Below are positions 1-7,078 of a DNA stretch of 11,453 nt, piece by piece. The position numbers and the translations under genes were made by a program. Under the pieces are notes generated by a model. The model ran no database searches, was not told the DNA's origin, and saw nothing but the letters and a program-made list of their open reading frames with translations. Position 1 is the first letter of the stretch. The number at the start of each line of letters is the position of its first letter. The DNA comes from Candidatus Delongbacteria bacterium (GTDB lineage: Bacteria > JAGOEH01): assembly GCA_017997825.1 (NCBI GenBank), contig JAGOEH010000095.1:1-11453 (forward strand), written 5' to 3'.

Positions 1-129
1 ATCTGGTTTCCGATTCAGAAGAAGCTTTATCAATCCAATTGCCGGAATTACCAAAAGCTTGATTTTTGCAAAACCTATCCGGCTTGGAACCATTTTCTGA
101 ATGGATTGTTTAAATCCATGGAACGATGA
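1..129 (+). CDS. Possible 3' end of an upstream gene (partial, unidentified)
   Basis: The first frame is open from the window edge to a TGA at 127-129, giving 42 residues. They end in a stretch rich in aromatic and basic residues around CKTYPAWNHFLNG. A stop 11 bases before the next start would fit the tight spacing of this operon. The other two forward frames are also open at the edge, with stops at 98-100 and 60-62, so the true frame is uncertain. No family is recognisable. The position just ahead of nucleotide-sugar genes suggests another polysaccharide gene, but that is inference only. Confidence 0.35.
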   Translation: MWFPIQKKLYQSNCRNYQKLDFCKTYPAWNHFLNGLFKSMER

Positions 130-135
130 TATAAT
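106..135 (+). promoter_or_regulatory. Possible sigma70-type promoter
   Basis: A perfect TATAAT at 130-135 is preceded by TTGTTT at 106-111 with an 18-base spacer. Transcription from it would begin near 142, at or inside the start region of the next gene, where ATG codons lie at 141, 147 and 153. No clear Shine-Dalgarno precedes any of them. The site may therefore be chance in AT-rich DNA, or it may drive a nearly leaderless message. Confidence 0.3.
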
Positions 136-140
136 AAGCT

Positions 141-1046
141 ATGAGAATGATTATGCCAAAATTTGATAAGATTTTGATAACGGGGGCGAATGGAGTTTTA
201 GGTCGTGAGTTTAGAAGGCTTTTTACCGGTTTGCTTGATGATAAACAGGTTCTTTTCACTGATCGAGATAAAAGTAATGGCACAATCCAGCTTGATATTT
301 CAAATCCAAATGAAGTAATTCATCTGGTTGGAGATTATCGGCCTGATTGTATCATAAATCTGGCAGCCATGACGGATGTGGATCGTTGTGAACTGGAACC
401 CGAGTTGGCAATGCGGATTAATGTGGACGGTGTTCGGCATCTGGCGGCCGTCAGTTGCGATTATGGAATCCGTCTGGTTCATATTAGCTCAGGACAGGTC
501 TTTAATGGGCAAAAAAAAACACCTTATCTGGAAAATGATGTTCCCGATCCTGTCAATATCTATGGGAAAACCAAGTGTAATAGTGAGAAAATAGTCAGAG
601 AAGAAGTCTCTCAGGGTTATATTATCAGAACGTCATGGTTGATTGGCGGAGACCGGAATGAGGATAAATTTGTAGCCAAGCTGATCAGAAGAATGTTGGT
701 TGAGCCGGAAATAAGCGTAGTGAATGACAAAGATGGAAGTCCGACATTTGCTGCTGATTTGGCTCCAGCCATCTGGCAAGTAATTAGGCACTGGCCTCCC
801 GGAACTTACCACTTGGTCAACCGTGGGGCCGCCACGCGTTATCAAATGGCCATTGCCATTCGGTGTGCACTCGGACTGACAACCCGGATTAGACCGGGTT
901 CATCCGATACTATCCATTTACCGGCTGAGAGACCCGATCATGAAATCTTATCCTCTCTCTATCAAGGATCTCCGGGATTTCCTGAATTGCCGGATTGGGA
1001 AGAATCGTTAAATCATTATCTTGGAATATGGAGAAATCAAGCATGA
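141..1046 (+). CDS. RmlD-like SDR, putative NDP-4-dehydro-6-deoxyhexose reductase
   Basis: This is an extended short-chain dehydrogenase of 301 residues resembling RmlD/RfbD, the enzyme that reduces the 4-keto group of dTDP-4-dehydrorhamnose with NAD(P)H in the cytoplasm. The Rossmann motif ITGANGVLG is at residues 13-21. INLAAMTDVDRCE follows near 72-84, and the catalytic Y141-x3-K145 lies in YGKTK. The usual STDYVFDG segment is replaced by SSGQVFNG at 116-123, which keeps a hydroxyl residue at the catalytic position but is otherwise divergent. The C-terminal RPD near 264-266 matches the RmlD substrate-binding region. The next five sugar genes use CDP chemistry, so the substrate is more likely a CDP-4-keto sugar than dTDP-rhamnose; this is inference. 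The start is uncertain: ATG 141, 147 or 153, none with a good ribosome site. A run of nine A occurs at 511-519. Confidence 0.85.
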   Translation: MRMIMPKFDKILITGANGVLGREFRRLFTGLLDDKQVLFTDRDKSNGTIQLDISNPNEVIHLVGDYRPDCIINLAAMTDVDRCELEPELAMRINVDGVRHLAAVSCDYGIRLVHISSGQVFNGQKKTPYLENDVPDPVNIYGKTKCNSEKIVREEVSQGYIIRTSWLIGGDRNEDKFVAKLIRRMLVEPEISVVNDKDGSPTFAADLAPAIWQVIRHWPPGTYHLVNRGAATRYQMAIAIRCALGLTTRIRPGSSDTIHLPAERPDHEILSSLYQGSPGFPELPDWEESLNHYLGIWRNQA

Positions 1047-1837
1047 AAACCAGCATTCCGGTTATTATCTTATGCGGTGGACAGGGAACCCGTATTGCCG
1101 ACATCGCTCAACAGATTCCCAAGCCAATGCTTCCAATCGGAGATCGCCCAATTCTATGGCATATTATGAAAATCTATGCGTCGCATGGCTATAAAGATTT
1201 TTATCTTACACTTGGCCATCTCGGTTGGGAAATTAAGAATTATTTCCTGAATTATAAACTGAAAATGTCTGATTTTACCCTCAACTATAACCCTCTGGGA
1301 CCTGATATCACTATTCTTAAGGATAAGGATTCCATTGACTGGACCATTACGTTCGTTGAAACGGGTGAAACGACTCAGACCGGTAAGAGAATTGCTTTAT
1401 GTAAGGATTATATCCATTCCGATCATTTTATGGTCACTTATGGGGATGGCGTCGGGAATATCGATATCAAACAGTTGGTTGAGTTTCATTTACAGAACGG
1501 AAAGATGTCCACGGTGACCTGTGTCCGTCCCCGCAGCCGATTTGGGGATATTGAAACGGATCAAACCGGACTGGTGACTGCATTTAATGAGAAACCAGAT
1601 GCCGGTGGAGGGAATATCAACGGTGGATTCTTTGTCTTCAAGCAGGAATTCTTTTCAATTCTGGATAAATTTGATAATGTTATGCTGGAAAAAGAGCCGA
1701 TGGATGATCTGGTTGAAAAGAATCAGCTCATCGCCTATGCTCACCATGGATTCTGGGAGCCGATGGATACCAGTCGAGAGTTTCGGGATTTGAATCAGTT
1801 ATGGCAGGAAGGAAAAGCTCCATGGAAAATATGGTGA
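1043..1837 (+). CDS. rfbF: Glucose-1-phosphate cytidylyltransferase
   Basis: This enzyme makes CDP-glucose and pyrophosphate from CTP and glucose-1-phosphate, the entry step of CDP-6-deoxyhexose pathways. The 264 residues are close to the usual ~257. The nucleotidyltransferase signature LCGGQGTR is at residues 10-17, KPM at 27-29, and RPILWHIMKIY, typical of RfbF, follows. The metal-binding YGDG is at 133-136. The C-terminal EPMDTSREFRDLNQLW with a final GKAPWKIW is also characteristic of RfbF. I chose ATG 1043 over upstream starts because GGAG at 1030-1033 is nine bases away and the ATG overlaps the preceding TGA as ATGA. The gene runs 16 bases into the following dehydratase, its metabolic partner. 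Family assignment is firm. Confidence 0.95.
   Translation: MKTSIPVIILCGGQGTRIADIAQQIPKPMLPIGDRPILWHIMKIYASHGYKDFYLTLGHLGWEIKNYFLNYKLKMSDFTLNYNPLGPDITILKDKDSIDWTITFVETGETTQTGKRIALCKDYIHSDHFMVTYGDGVGNIDIKQLVEFHLQNGKMSTVTCVRPRSRFGDIETDQTGLVTAFNEKPDAGGGNINGGFFVFKQEFFSILDKFDNVMLEKEPMDDLVEKNQLIAYAHHGFWEPMDTSREFRDLNQLWQEGKAPWKIW
1806..1813 (+). promoter_or_regulatory. Ribosome binding site fixing the rfbG start
   Basis: AGGAAGGA lies eight bases before ATG 1822, inside the end of rfbF. It favours ATG 1822 over the in-frame ATG codons at 1801, which lies upstream of the site, and 1831. Confidence 0.6.
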
Positions 1838-2934
1838 ATCGGCCTTTTTTTCATGATATCTACCGTAATAAACGGGTGCTGATAACTGGCCATACCGGGT
1901 TCAAGGGCTCCTGGCTGATCGCATGGCTGGAACGGATAGGAGCGCAGGTCGCCGGTTTCTCAAATGGTATTCCCACTCAACCCAGTCATTTTGAGCTTCT
2001 GAAACGGCCTGTCAAGAGTTACTGGGGTAATATCGTTGACTATGAGTCGATCTGTCAGGCTATCCATGAATTCCAACCCGAGATTGTCTATCATATGGCG
2101 GCTCAATCGCTGGTTCTTCCGTCATACCATAATCCCATCCTGACCTATCAAACCAATCTTATGGGCACTCTGAATGTGTATGAAGCCTGCCGGGAAGTTC
2201 CTTCCGTTAAGGTCGTCATTGGTATTACCACCGATAAAGTCTACCAGAATCAAGAATGGAGTTGGGGATATCGGGAGAATGACCGTCTGGGTGGCTATGA
2301 TCCTTACAGTTCATCTAAAGCGTGTGTAGAGATCATGAGCCAATCCTATCGCAGTTCGTTTCTCGATTCCGGCTCACAGCAATCCGGCCGCGGATTTCTT
2401 TTGGCTACTGTCCGGGCTGGAAATGTGATTGGCGGCGGAGATTGGGCTGATTATCGTCTGATACCGGACATCATGCGGGCTGTTTCACAAAAACAGCCTG
2501 TCATCATCCGTTCTCCTCAATCTGTAAGGCCCTGGCAGCATGTACTTGAACCCCTTTCAGGCTATCTGTGGCTGGGAACACTCTTGCTGGAGGAGCATCG
2601 GCATCTGGCTGATGCGTGGAATTTCGGCCCTGTGAGCACTCAGTTCAAACGGGTTGTCGAGATGGTGGATGTGGCCCAAACCATTTGGCCTGAGATCCAG
2701 TACCGGATTGAAACACAAACGGCAACAGCCCATGAAACCGGGTGCCTGAGACTGGATTCGTCTAAATCCCTTTATGAGCTGGATTGGCGGCCGGTATGGC
2801 ATGATGAGGCCATCGAGCGAACCATCGGTTGGTATCGGAATTTCTACCAACACCAAATCCTGTTGACTCATCAGGATATCGATGACTACTGCACCCGTGC
2901 TATTTCTGATAATCTTTGCTGGACACGGTCATGA
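1822..2934 (+). CDS. rfbG: CDP-glucose 4,6-dehydratase
   Basis: This NAD-dependent extended SDR converts CDP-glucose to CDP-4-dehydro-6-deoxyglucose in the cytoplasm. From ATG 1822 it has 370 residues, against about 357-360 usually. The signature ITGHTGFKGSWL spans about residues 21-32. The catalytic set is visible: TTDK places the Asp and Lys at 138-139, and YSSSK gives Y162 and K166. The AGNVIGGGDWADYRLIPD block, diagnostic of RfbG, follows. The gene overlaps rfbF by 16 bases and shares an ATGA with the epimerase, so the three are probably translated together. There is no RfbH-type 3-dehydratase nearby, so the keto sugar is not being sent to abequose, paratose or ascarylose. A T7 tract occurs near the start at 1845-1851. 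Confidence in the family is very high. Confidence 0.95.
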   Translation: MENMVNRPFFHDIYRNKRVLITGHTGFKGSWLIAWLERIGAQVAGFSNGIPTQPSHFELLKRPVKSYWGNIVDYESICQAIHEFQPEIVYHMAAQSLVLPSYHNPILTYQTNLMGTLNVYEACREVPSVKVVIGITTDKVYQNQEWSWGYRENDRLGGYDPYSSSKACVEIMSQSYRSSFLDSGSQQSGRGFLLATVRAGNVIGGGDWADYRLIPDIMRAVSQKQPVIIRSPQSVRPWQHVLEPLSGYLWLGTLLLEEHRHLADAWNFGPVSTQFKRVVEMVDVAQTIWPEIQYRIETQTATAHETGCLRLDSSKSLYELDWRPVWHDEAIERTIGWYRNFYQHQILLTHQDIDDYCTRAISDNLCWTRS

Positions 2935-3482
2935 GATTTATTTCGACCCCCATCCCTGATCTGTTCATCGTTGAACTTATTCCATTCTCTGATGAACGTG
3001 GCAGCTTTACCCGGCTTTATTGTATGGAAGAATTTCGATCAATCGGCTTGGTGAGGCCATTTACCCAAATCAACATCTCTAAAAACATCCATGGCGGAAC
3101 GATCCGTGGATTGCATTTTCAATTTCCACCGGTAGCTGAAGATAAGCTGATTCGCTGCAGTCGTGGAAGGATATTCGATGTTGTGGTGGACCTGCGCCAC
3201 CAGTCGCCGACTTTTTTTCAGTGGTTCGGATTGGAGCTGTCTCACGAATCAGATCGACAACTATTCGTTCCCCGGGGATTCGCTCACGGATTTCAGACCT
3301 TATGCGATCATTGCGAAGTTGTCTATCATCATACGGAGTATTATCAGCCGAACCTCCAGGGAGGAGTCAGGTATGATGATCCCAAACTTGATATTGCCTG
3401 GCCTCTTCCCGTCAGTTGTATTTCACAGAAGGATTTGGAGCTTCCAGTTTGGACTCCTTCCATGAGAGGATTGGAATCATGA
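2931..3482 (+). CDS. RmlC-type NDP-4-dehydro-6-deoxyhexose 3- and/or 5-epimerase
   Basis: This is a cupin epimerase of 183 residues, the normal length for RmlC/RfbC. The family normally acts on dTDP-4-dehydro-6-deoxyglucose at C3 and C5 through a keto-stabilised enolate. The active-site residues are present at nearly canonical positions: H62 in RGLHFQ, K72 in EDKLIR, Y132 and Y138 in the VVYHHTEYYQP stretch, and D168 in SQKD. FVPRGFAHGF at 112-121 is the conserved cupin strand. Placed between rfbG and a sugar C-methyltransferase, it probably epimerises CDP-4-dehydro-6-deoxyglucose; whether at C3, C5 or both cannot be read from the sequence. The start is the ATG at 2931, overlapping the rfbG stop. 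An in-frame TTG at 2916 is less likely. No strong ribosome site is visible, which is consistent with coupling. Confidence 0.9.
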   Translation: MRFISTPIPDLFIVELIPFSDERGSFTRLYCMEEFRSIGLVRPFTQINISKNIHGGTIRGLHFQFPPVAEDKLIRCSRGRIFDVVVDLRHQSPTFFQWFGLELSHESDRQLFVPRGFAHGFQTLCDHCEVVYHHTEYYQPNLQGGVRYDDPKLDIAWPLPVSCISQKDLELPVWTPSMRGLES

Positions 3483-4705
3483 AATGTAGAAACTGCGGCC
3501 ACCCTTTATCCGAGCAATTCATTGACCTGATCAATTGTCCTCCCTCCAACGCTTATCTGGAATCGGATGATTTGAATAGTCCTGAGGTGTTCTATCCGCT
3601 TCGGCTTTTTGTCTGCGATCAATGCTGGTTGGTTCAGGTTGATGAGTATAAAAAGGCCCATGAGATATTCTCGGATGATTATGCTTATTTTTCCTCCTAT
3701 TCCTCCAGTTGGCTTGACCATTGCCGGCGGTATACCGACATGATCCGGCAGCGATTAAACCTGGATTCATCCAGTTTGGTGGTTGAAGTGGCTTCCAATG
3801 ACGGGTATCTACTTCAATATTTTAAACAGGCCGGAATTCAGGTTCTTGGGATCGAGCCGACTCGGGGAACCGCGGAGATAGCTATTTCAAAAGGTATTGA
3901 TACCATGATTGAATTCTTTGGGACTGATTTGGCCTGGAAGCTGGCCGCGGATGGGCGTCAAGCCGATTTGATTGTGGGTAACAATGTGTTGGCCCATGTT
4001 CCGGATTTACATGATTTTGTCGGCGGCATCCGAATTCTGTTGAAAGACCATGCCATAGCAACCTTCGAATTCCCTCATCTCTATCAATTGGTACTCAACA
4101 ATCAGTTTGACACCATCTATCATGAACACTTCTCATATTTTTCACTTCATGCGGTTCAACAGATCATGGCGGATCATGATCTGACTGTGGTCGATGTCGA
4201 AGAGATACCGACTCATGGAGGATCTTTGCGGCTTTATGTTCAACCCAACTCTAATCCAATACCCCAGATTTTACCTAGTGTAAATGATCTGCTCAATAAG
4301 GAGTCTCAGGCCGGAATGCTCGAAACTGAGTATTATCAATCATTTTATAGCAGGGTAGAACAGGTTAAGCTGGATTTATTGAGCCTGGTTATCGAGATTC
4401 GCCGACAGCATAAAAAGATAGTGGCTTACGGTGCAGCCGCCAAAGGAAACACACTGTTGAACTTTTGTGGGATCCGGAAAGACTGGTTGGATTATGTGGT
4501 TGATCGATCTCCTCATAAGCAGGGTAAGTTTTTACCGGCCTCTCATATCCCTGTTTTATCTCCGGAGTGCATCCGTCAGGATAAACCGGATTATGTGCTG
4601 ATATTGCCCTGGAACATAAAAAATGAAATCATGGATCAGCTCAATTATATTCGTGAATGGGGCGGACGATTTATTATCCCCATCCCATCGATTCAGGTTG
4701 TCTGA
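3479..4705 (+). CDS. SAM-dependent sugar C-methyltransferase (TylCIII/NovU/TcaB9 type)
   Basis: The family adds a methyl group from S-adenosylmethionine to carbon 3 or 5 of an NDP-4-keto-6-deoxy sugar, creating a branched sugar. The 408 residues fit the usual ~410. The N-terminal zinc domain has C3, C6, C46 and C49. The SAM site reads EVASNDGYLL at 103-112, and the catalytic stretch YHEHFSYFS starts at 214, matching the Tyr/Glu/His set known in TcaB9. The C-terminal Rossmann-like domain begins at YGAAAKGNTLLNF, 317-329. I chose ATG 3479 because AGAGG at 3465-3469 is well spaced and the ATG overlaps the preceding stop as ATGA. Known members mostly use dTDP sugars; here the neighbours supply a CDP sugar. 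Methyl position (C3 versus C5) is undetermined. Confidence 0.93.
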   Translation: MKCRNCGHPLSEQFIDLINCPPSNAYLESDDLNSPEVFYPLRLFVCDQCWLVQVDEYKKAHEIFSDDYAYFSSYSSSWLDHCRRYTDMIRQRLNLDSSSLVVEVASNDGYLLQYFKQAGIQVLGIEPTRGTAEIAISKGIDTMIEFFGTDLAWKLAADGRQADLIVGNNVLAHVPDLHDFVGGIRILLKDHAIATFEFPHLYQLVLNNQFDTIYHEHFSYFSLHAVQQIMADHDLTVVDVEEIPTHGGSLRLYVQPNSNPIPQILPSVNDLLNKESQAGMLETEYYQSFYSRVEQVKLDLLSLVIEIRRQHKKIVAYGAAAKGNTLLNFCGIRKDWLDYVVDRSPHKQGKFLPASHIPVLSPECIRQDKPDYVLILPWNIKNEIMDQLNYIREWGGRFIIPIPSIQVV

Positions 4706-4710
4706 AAGGA

Positions 4711-5682
4711 ATGATGGTGGATCAATCGATTATCATTACCGGAGCATCTGGCTTTATTGGACGCCATATTGTTAAACTATTTCTTGAAGAGGGTTGGGAG
4801 ATACTTGCCATTGATTATGGTACTCCACTGGACGATTTTTCCGATCATCCTCGTTATCGGCATCTTTATGGAGACTGGCTGAATCAAGGAGAACGAGTAT
4901 TCCACGATTTGATCTGGATCATGGAGAATAACCACTATCCCTATGCTCTCCATCTGGCTTGGCATACTCAGCATCAGGATTATTGGACATCACCTCTTAA
5001 TCGGGATTGGGCTGGGGTTACATGCCGTTTCATTGAGACTTTCTATCACCATGGAGGGCGACGCTGGGTCGGGATTGGCTCCTGTGCTGAATACGATCCA
5101 ACCGCCCCATTTCCCTGGTCTGAAACCCATACCCGTTTGAAACCGGAATCGTTATACGGTGAGTCCAAACTGTCAGTGCTTCGTTACCTTGAAGAGCTGG
5201 CTGTTCATCAAGGAATTGATTATGCCTGGGCGCGGGTGTTTTTCGTATATGGGCCCTTCGACCGGGGTAACCGACTGATTCCTTATTTGATGCAAAGCTG
5301 GTCACAAAATGAAATTCCTCGTTTAAACTATCCTGATCTTAAACGTGATTATATTTTTATTGAGGATCTGGCCCGACAGATTTTCTGGATTACCACTCAC
5401 CCCGTCAATGGTGCTGTTAACACCGGTACCGGCAAGGCTGTTCCATTAGGTGAAATCGGCCGAATACTGTCTCAGATCTCCAATAATGTACAGAAAATCG
5501 AAATCGGGGATACCAACTCATCACCCCAGTCCGCTCTTCAGCCGAATGTGATTGAGTCCGATATTCATAAATTGATTCAGTCCGGTTATTCCCCTGATTT
5601 GACCAAGTTGGAATCCGGCCTGGAGAAAACATGGCAATGGTTTATAAACAAGGATATTGACAGTGACCATTCCAGATTTTAA
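4711..5682 (+). CDS. NAD-dependent epimerase/dehydratase family SDR, putative 4-ketoreductase
   Basis: This is an extended SDR of 323 residues. ITGASGFIG at 9-17 is the dinucleotide site. S124 lies in GIGSCAEY, and Y149-x3-K153 in YGESK completes the catalytic triad. RVFFVYGPFDRGNRLIP and KRDYIFIEDLARQI are typical of the family's later strands. These proteins reduce, epimerise or dehydrate nucleotide sugars. Following a C-methyltransferase, the natural job is reducing the 4-keto group to finish the CDP-linked branched sugar; this is inferred from context. It shares that possible role with the RmlD-like gene at the start of the operon. The start is unclear: AAAGGA at 4705-4710 touches ATG 4711, is three bases from ATG 4714 and six from GTG 4717. 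The preceding stop is five bases upstream of 4711. Confidence 0.85.
   Translation: MMVDQSIIITGASGFIGRHIVKLFLEEGWEILAIDYGTPLDDFSDHPRYRHLYGDWLNQGERVFHDLIWIMENNHYPYALHLAWHTQHQDYWTSPLNRDWAGVTCRFIETFYHHGGRRWVGIGSCAEYDPTAPFPWSETHTRLKPESLYGESKLSVLRYLEELAVHQGIDYAWARVFFVYGPFDRGNRLIPYLMQSWSQNEIPRLNYPDLKRDYIFIEDLARQIFWITTHPVNGAVNTGTGKAVPLGEIGRILSQISNNVQKIEIGDTNSSPQSALQPNVIESDIHKLIQSGYSPDLTKLESGLEKTWQWFINKDIDSDHSRF
5650..5654 (+). promoter_or_regulatory. Ribosome binding site for the glycosyltransferase
   Basis: AAGGA lies eight bases before GTG 5663 but only two before the in-frame TTG 5657, so it supports the GTG as start. Confidence 0.5.
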
Positions 5683-6742
5683 GACATTAACTATCGGGTA
5701 TGCTCCGCTAAGCCAGGATTTTTCCGAGCCGGGAGACCGCCGCCGTTTTTGCAGTTATGCTGCTGCTCGGGGATTCCAGTTCTCTATTGCTGATCCTGCG
5801 CGTCACTATGATATCGTCTACCTTACCTACAATTGTGATATTCCAGCCTGGATTCGATACAAACAACAGTATGGTGTTTCAACCCGGTTGATTTTTGAAC
5901 TGGTTGATTCCTACCTCTTTGAAAATAATACCAGCCGGGCTTTTCTTCGTGGGATTGGAAAGTTTGTGACGGGAAAATCAAGCCGCTTATATCTGAATTA
6001 TAAAAAGGCAATTATTGAAATCTGTCGTTTGGCTGATGCGGTCGTTTGTTCTACCATGGAACAGCAAGCTTTTCTTCGTCAGTTCAACAACAATGTTCAT
6101 TTGAGTCTGGATGTGTTCGATAATGAAGTATCGGTACGAAAAACCAACTATCATTTAGGTTCTGTCCTTAAATTGGTCTGGGAAGGCCAACCCTATACCA
6201 TGAACAATATTTTGTCCATCGCTTCAGTTTTAAATGATTTAAAAAACAAGATTGAATTGCATGTTGTGTCGGATGAACACTATTATTTTTTTTCCAAACA
6301 CTATCTAAAGTGCGACAGTCGGCGAATATTGAGAAAGTTGAAGTGCCCGGTTATTTTTCATCCCTGGCATAAAGAGAGCTTTAGCCGGAATATTTGTGAC
6401 GCTGATCTGGCCATTATTCCGATCGATTTGACCAATCGGTTGGCGATCAGTAAGCCGGAGAACAAACTGATTTTATTGTGGCGTATGGGAGTGCCGGTTA
6501 TCACCAGCGTGACCCCGGCCTATCAACGAGTAATGAATCAATTTGGATTGGATATGATGTGTCATGATAGCTCGGAATGGGCACAGAAAATTGAAGACTA
6601 CCTGCTGATGGAATCTGACCAGCGAAGAGTTTTAGGCGATAGAATTTTGGATTTTAGTATGAGATACTACCATCGCGATAAGATGTTTGATCAGTGGGAT
6701 CGGATCATGAATTCAGTCATTGACAATCTTGAAAAGGATTGA
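5663..6742 (+). CDS. Putative GT-B fold glycosyltransferase (GT4-like)
   Basis: This is a soluble protein of 359 residues from a GTG start, overlapping the SDR before it by 20 bases. The N-terminal half begins with a strand, LTIGYAPLS, followed by DIVYLTYN. It includes AVVCSTMEQQAFLRQF, typical of the inter-domain acceptor side of GT-B enzymes. The C-terminal half has LKLVWEGQ, ADLAIIPIDL and then KPENKLILLWRMGVPVI. The last resembles the GT4 donor-binding region with its conserved Glu (E266 here). No membrane segment is evident. As the last gene of the sugar operon it may transfer the branched sugar to an O-antigen, capsule or exopolysaccharide intermediate. Donor and acceptor are not deducible, and similarity to characterised enzymes seems weak. 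A T8 tract occurs at 6286-6293. Confidence 0.7.
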   Translation: MTIPDFKTLTIGYAPLSQDFSEPGDRRRFCSYAAARGFQFSIADPARHYDIVYLTYNCDIPAWIRYKQQYGVSTRLIFELVDSYLFENNTSRAFLRGIGKFVTGKSSRLYLNYKKAIIEICRLADAVVCSTMEQQAFLRQFNNNVHLSLDVFDNEVSVRKTNYHLGSVLKLVWEGQPYTMNNILSIASVLNDLKNKIELHVVSDEHYYFFSKHYLKCDSRRILRKLKCPVIFHPWHKESFSRNICDADLAIIPIDLTNRLAISKPENKLILLWRMGVPVITSVTPAYQRVMNQFGLDMMCHDSSEWAQKIEDYLLMESDQRRVLGDRILDFSMRYYHRDKMFDQWDRIMNSVIDNLEKD

Positions 6743-6785
6743 TCTTACTGTTTTGTAATCTTTCTGTAACGATTCAGATTCACAA
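6729..6785 (+). promoter_or_regulatory. Candidate promoter/operator before the TM1266-like gene
   Basis: TTGAAA (6729-6734) and TGTAAT (6754-6759) could be -35 and -10 elements, though the 19-base spacer is long. TGTAA recurs at 6765-6769, one helical turn later. TTGTAATC (6753-6760) and GATTCACAA (6777-6785) form an imperfect inverted repeat with one bulge. No known operator such as a PerR box was recognised. A promoter here is expected because the gene content changes after the sugar operon. Confidence 0.25.
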
Positions 6786-6790
6786 CAATC

Positions 6791-6797
6791 AAGGAGG
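6791..6797 (+). promoter_or_regulatory. Strong Shine-Dalgarno
   Basis: AAGGAGG lies five bases before ATG 6803. It is the best ribosome site in the window and suggests efficient translation of the small protein. Confidence 0.8.
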
Positions 6798-6802
6798 ATG
6801 CA

Positions 6803-7063
6803 ATGAAAAAGACGTTATTGCTGATCCTGGTCGACGGTCGAAAACAATCGGCGGTCAATGTGCAGAAAATTTTGACCGAGTGGGGTTGCCTGATTAAAAC
6901 CCGCTTGGGGATTCATGATGGCGTATTGGATAGCTGTTCCGAATCCGGTTTGATGATTCTGGAACTGGTCGGTGATCCGGAAAAACAGATCGAAATGACT
7001 CGCAAGCTTAGTCTCCTGCCGGGCGTCAAAGCCAAGCTGGAAACCCTGAGCATGGACGAGTAA
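6803..7063 (+). CDS. Small ACT-like protein of the TM1266 family (putative iron-only hydrogenase system regulator)
   Basis: This is an 86-residue ferredoxin-fold protein. Its pattern matches the TM1266 family: a first strand LLLILVDGR, a helix with VQKILTEWG, then IKTRLGIHDG, the strand SGLMILELVGD, a helix and the closing LLPGVKAKLETLS. Members are usually found beside the maturation genes of [FeFe]-hydrogenase and are described as putative regulators, but no molecular function is established. No helix-turn-helix or metal-binding motif is visible, so it may sense or bind a small molecule. It lies 60 bases after the sugar operon and 15 bases before rubrerythrin, with which it is probably co-transcribed. 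No hydrogenase gene is in the window. Family call from pattern recognition, moderately confident. Confidence 0.7.
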   Translation: MKKTLLLILVDGRKQSAVNVQKILTEWGCLIKTRLGIHDGVLDSCSESGLMILELVGDPEKQIEMTRKLSLLPGVKAKLETLSMDE

Positions 7064-7078
7064 AAAAGGAGTGATGGA

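Noticed and set aside
1043-3482. A 3,6-dideoxyhexose (abequose/paratose/ascarylose type) pathway
   Set aside because: rfbF and rfbG fit, but no RfbH-type PLP/iron-sulfur 3-dehydratase is present and a C-methyltransferase takes its place.
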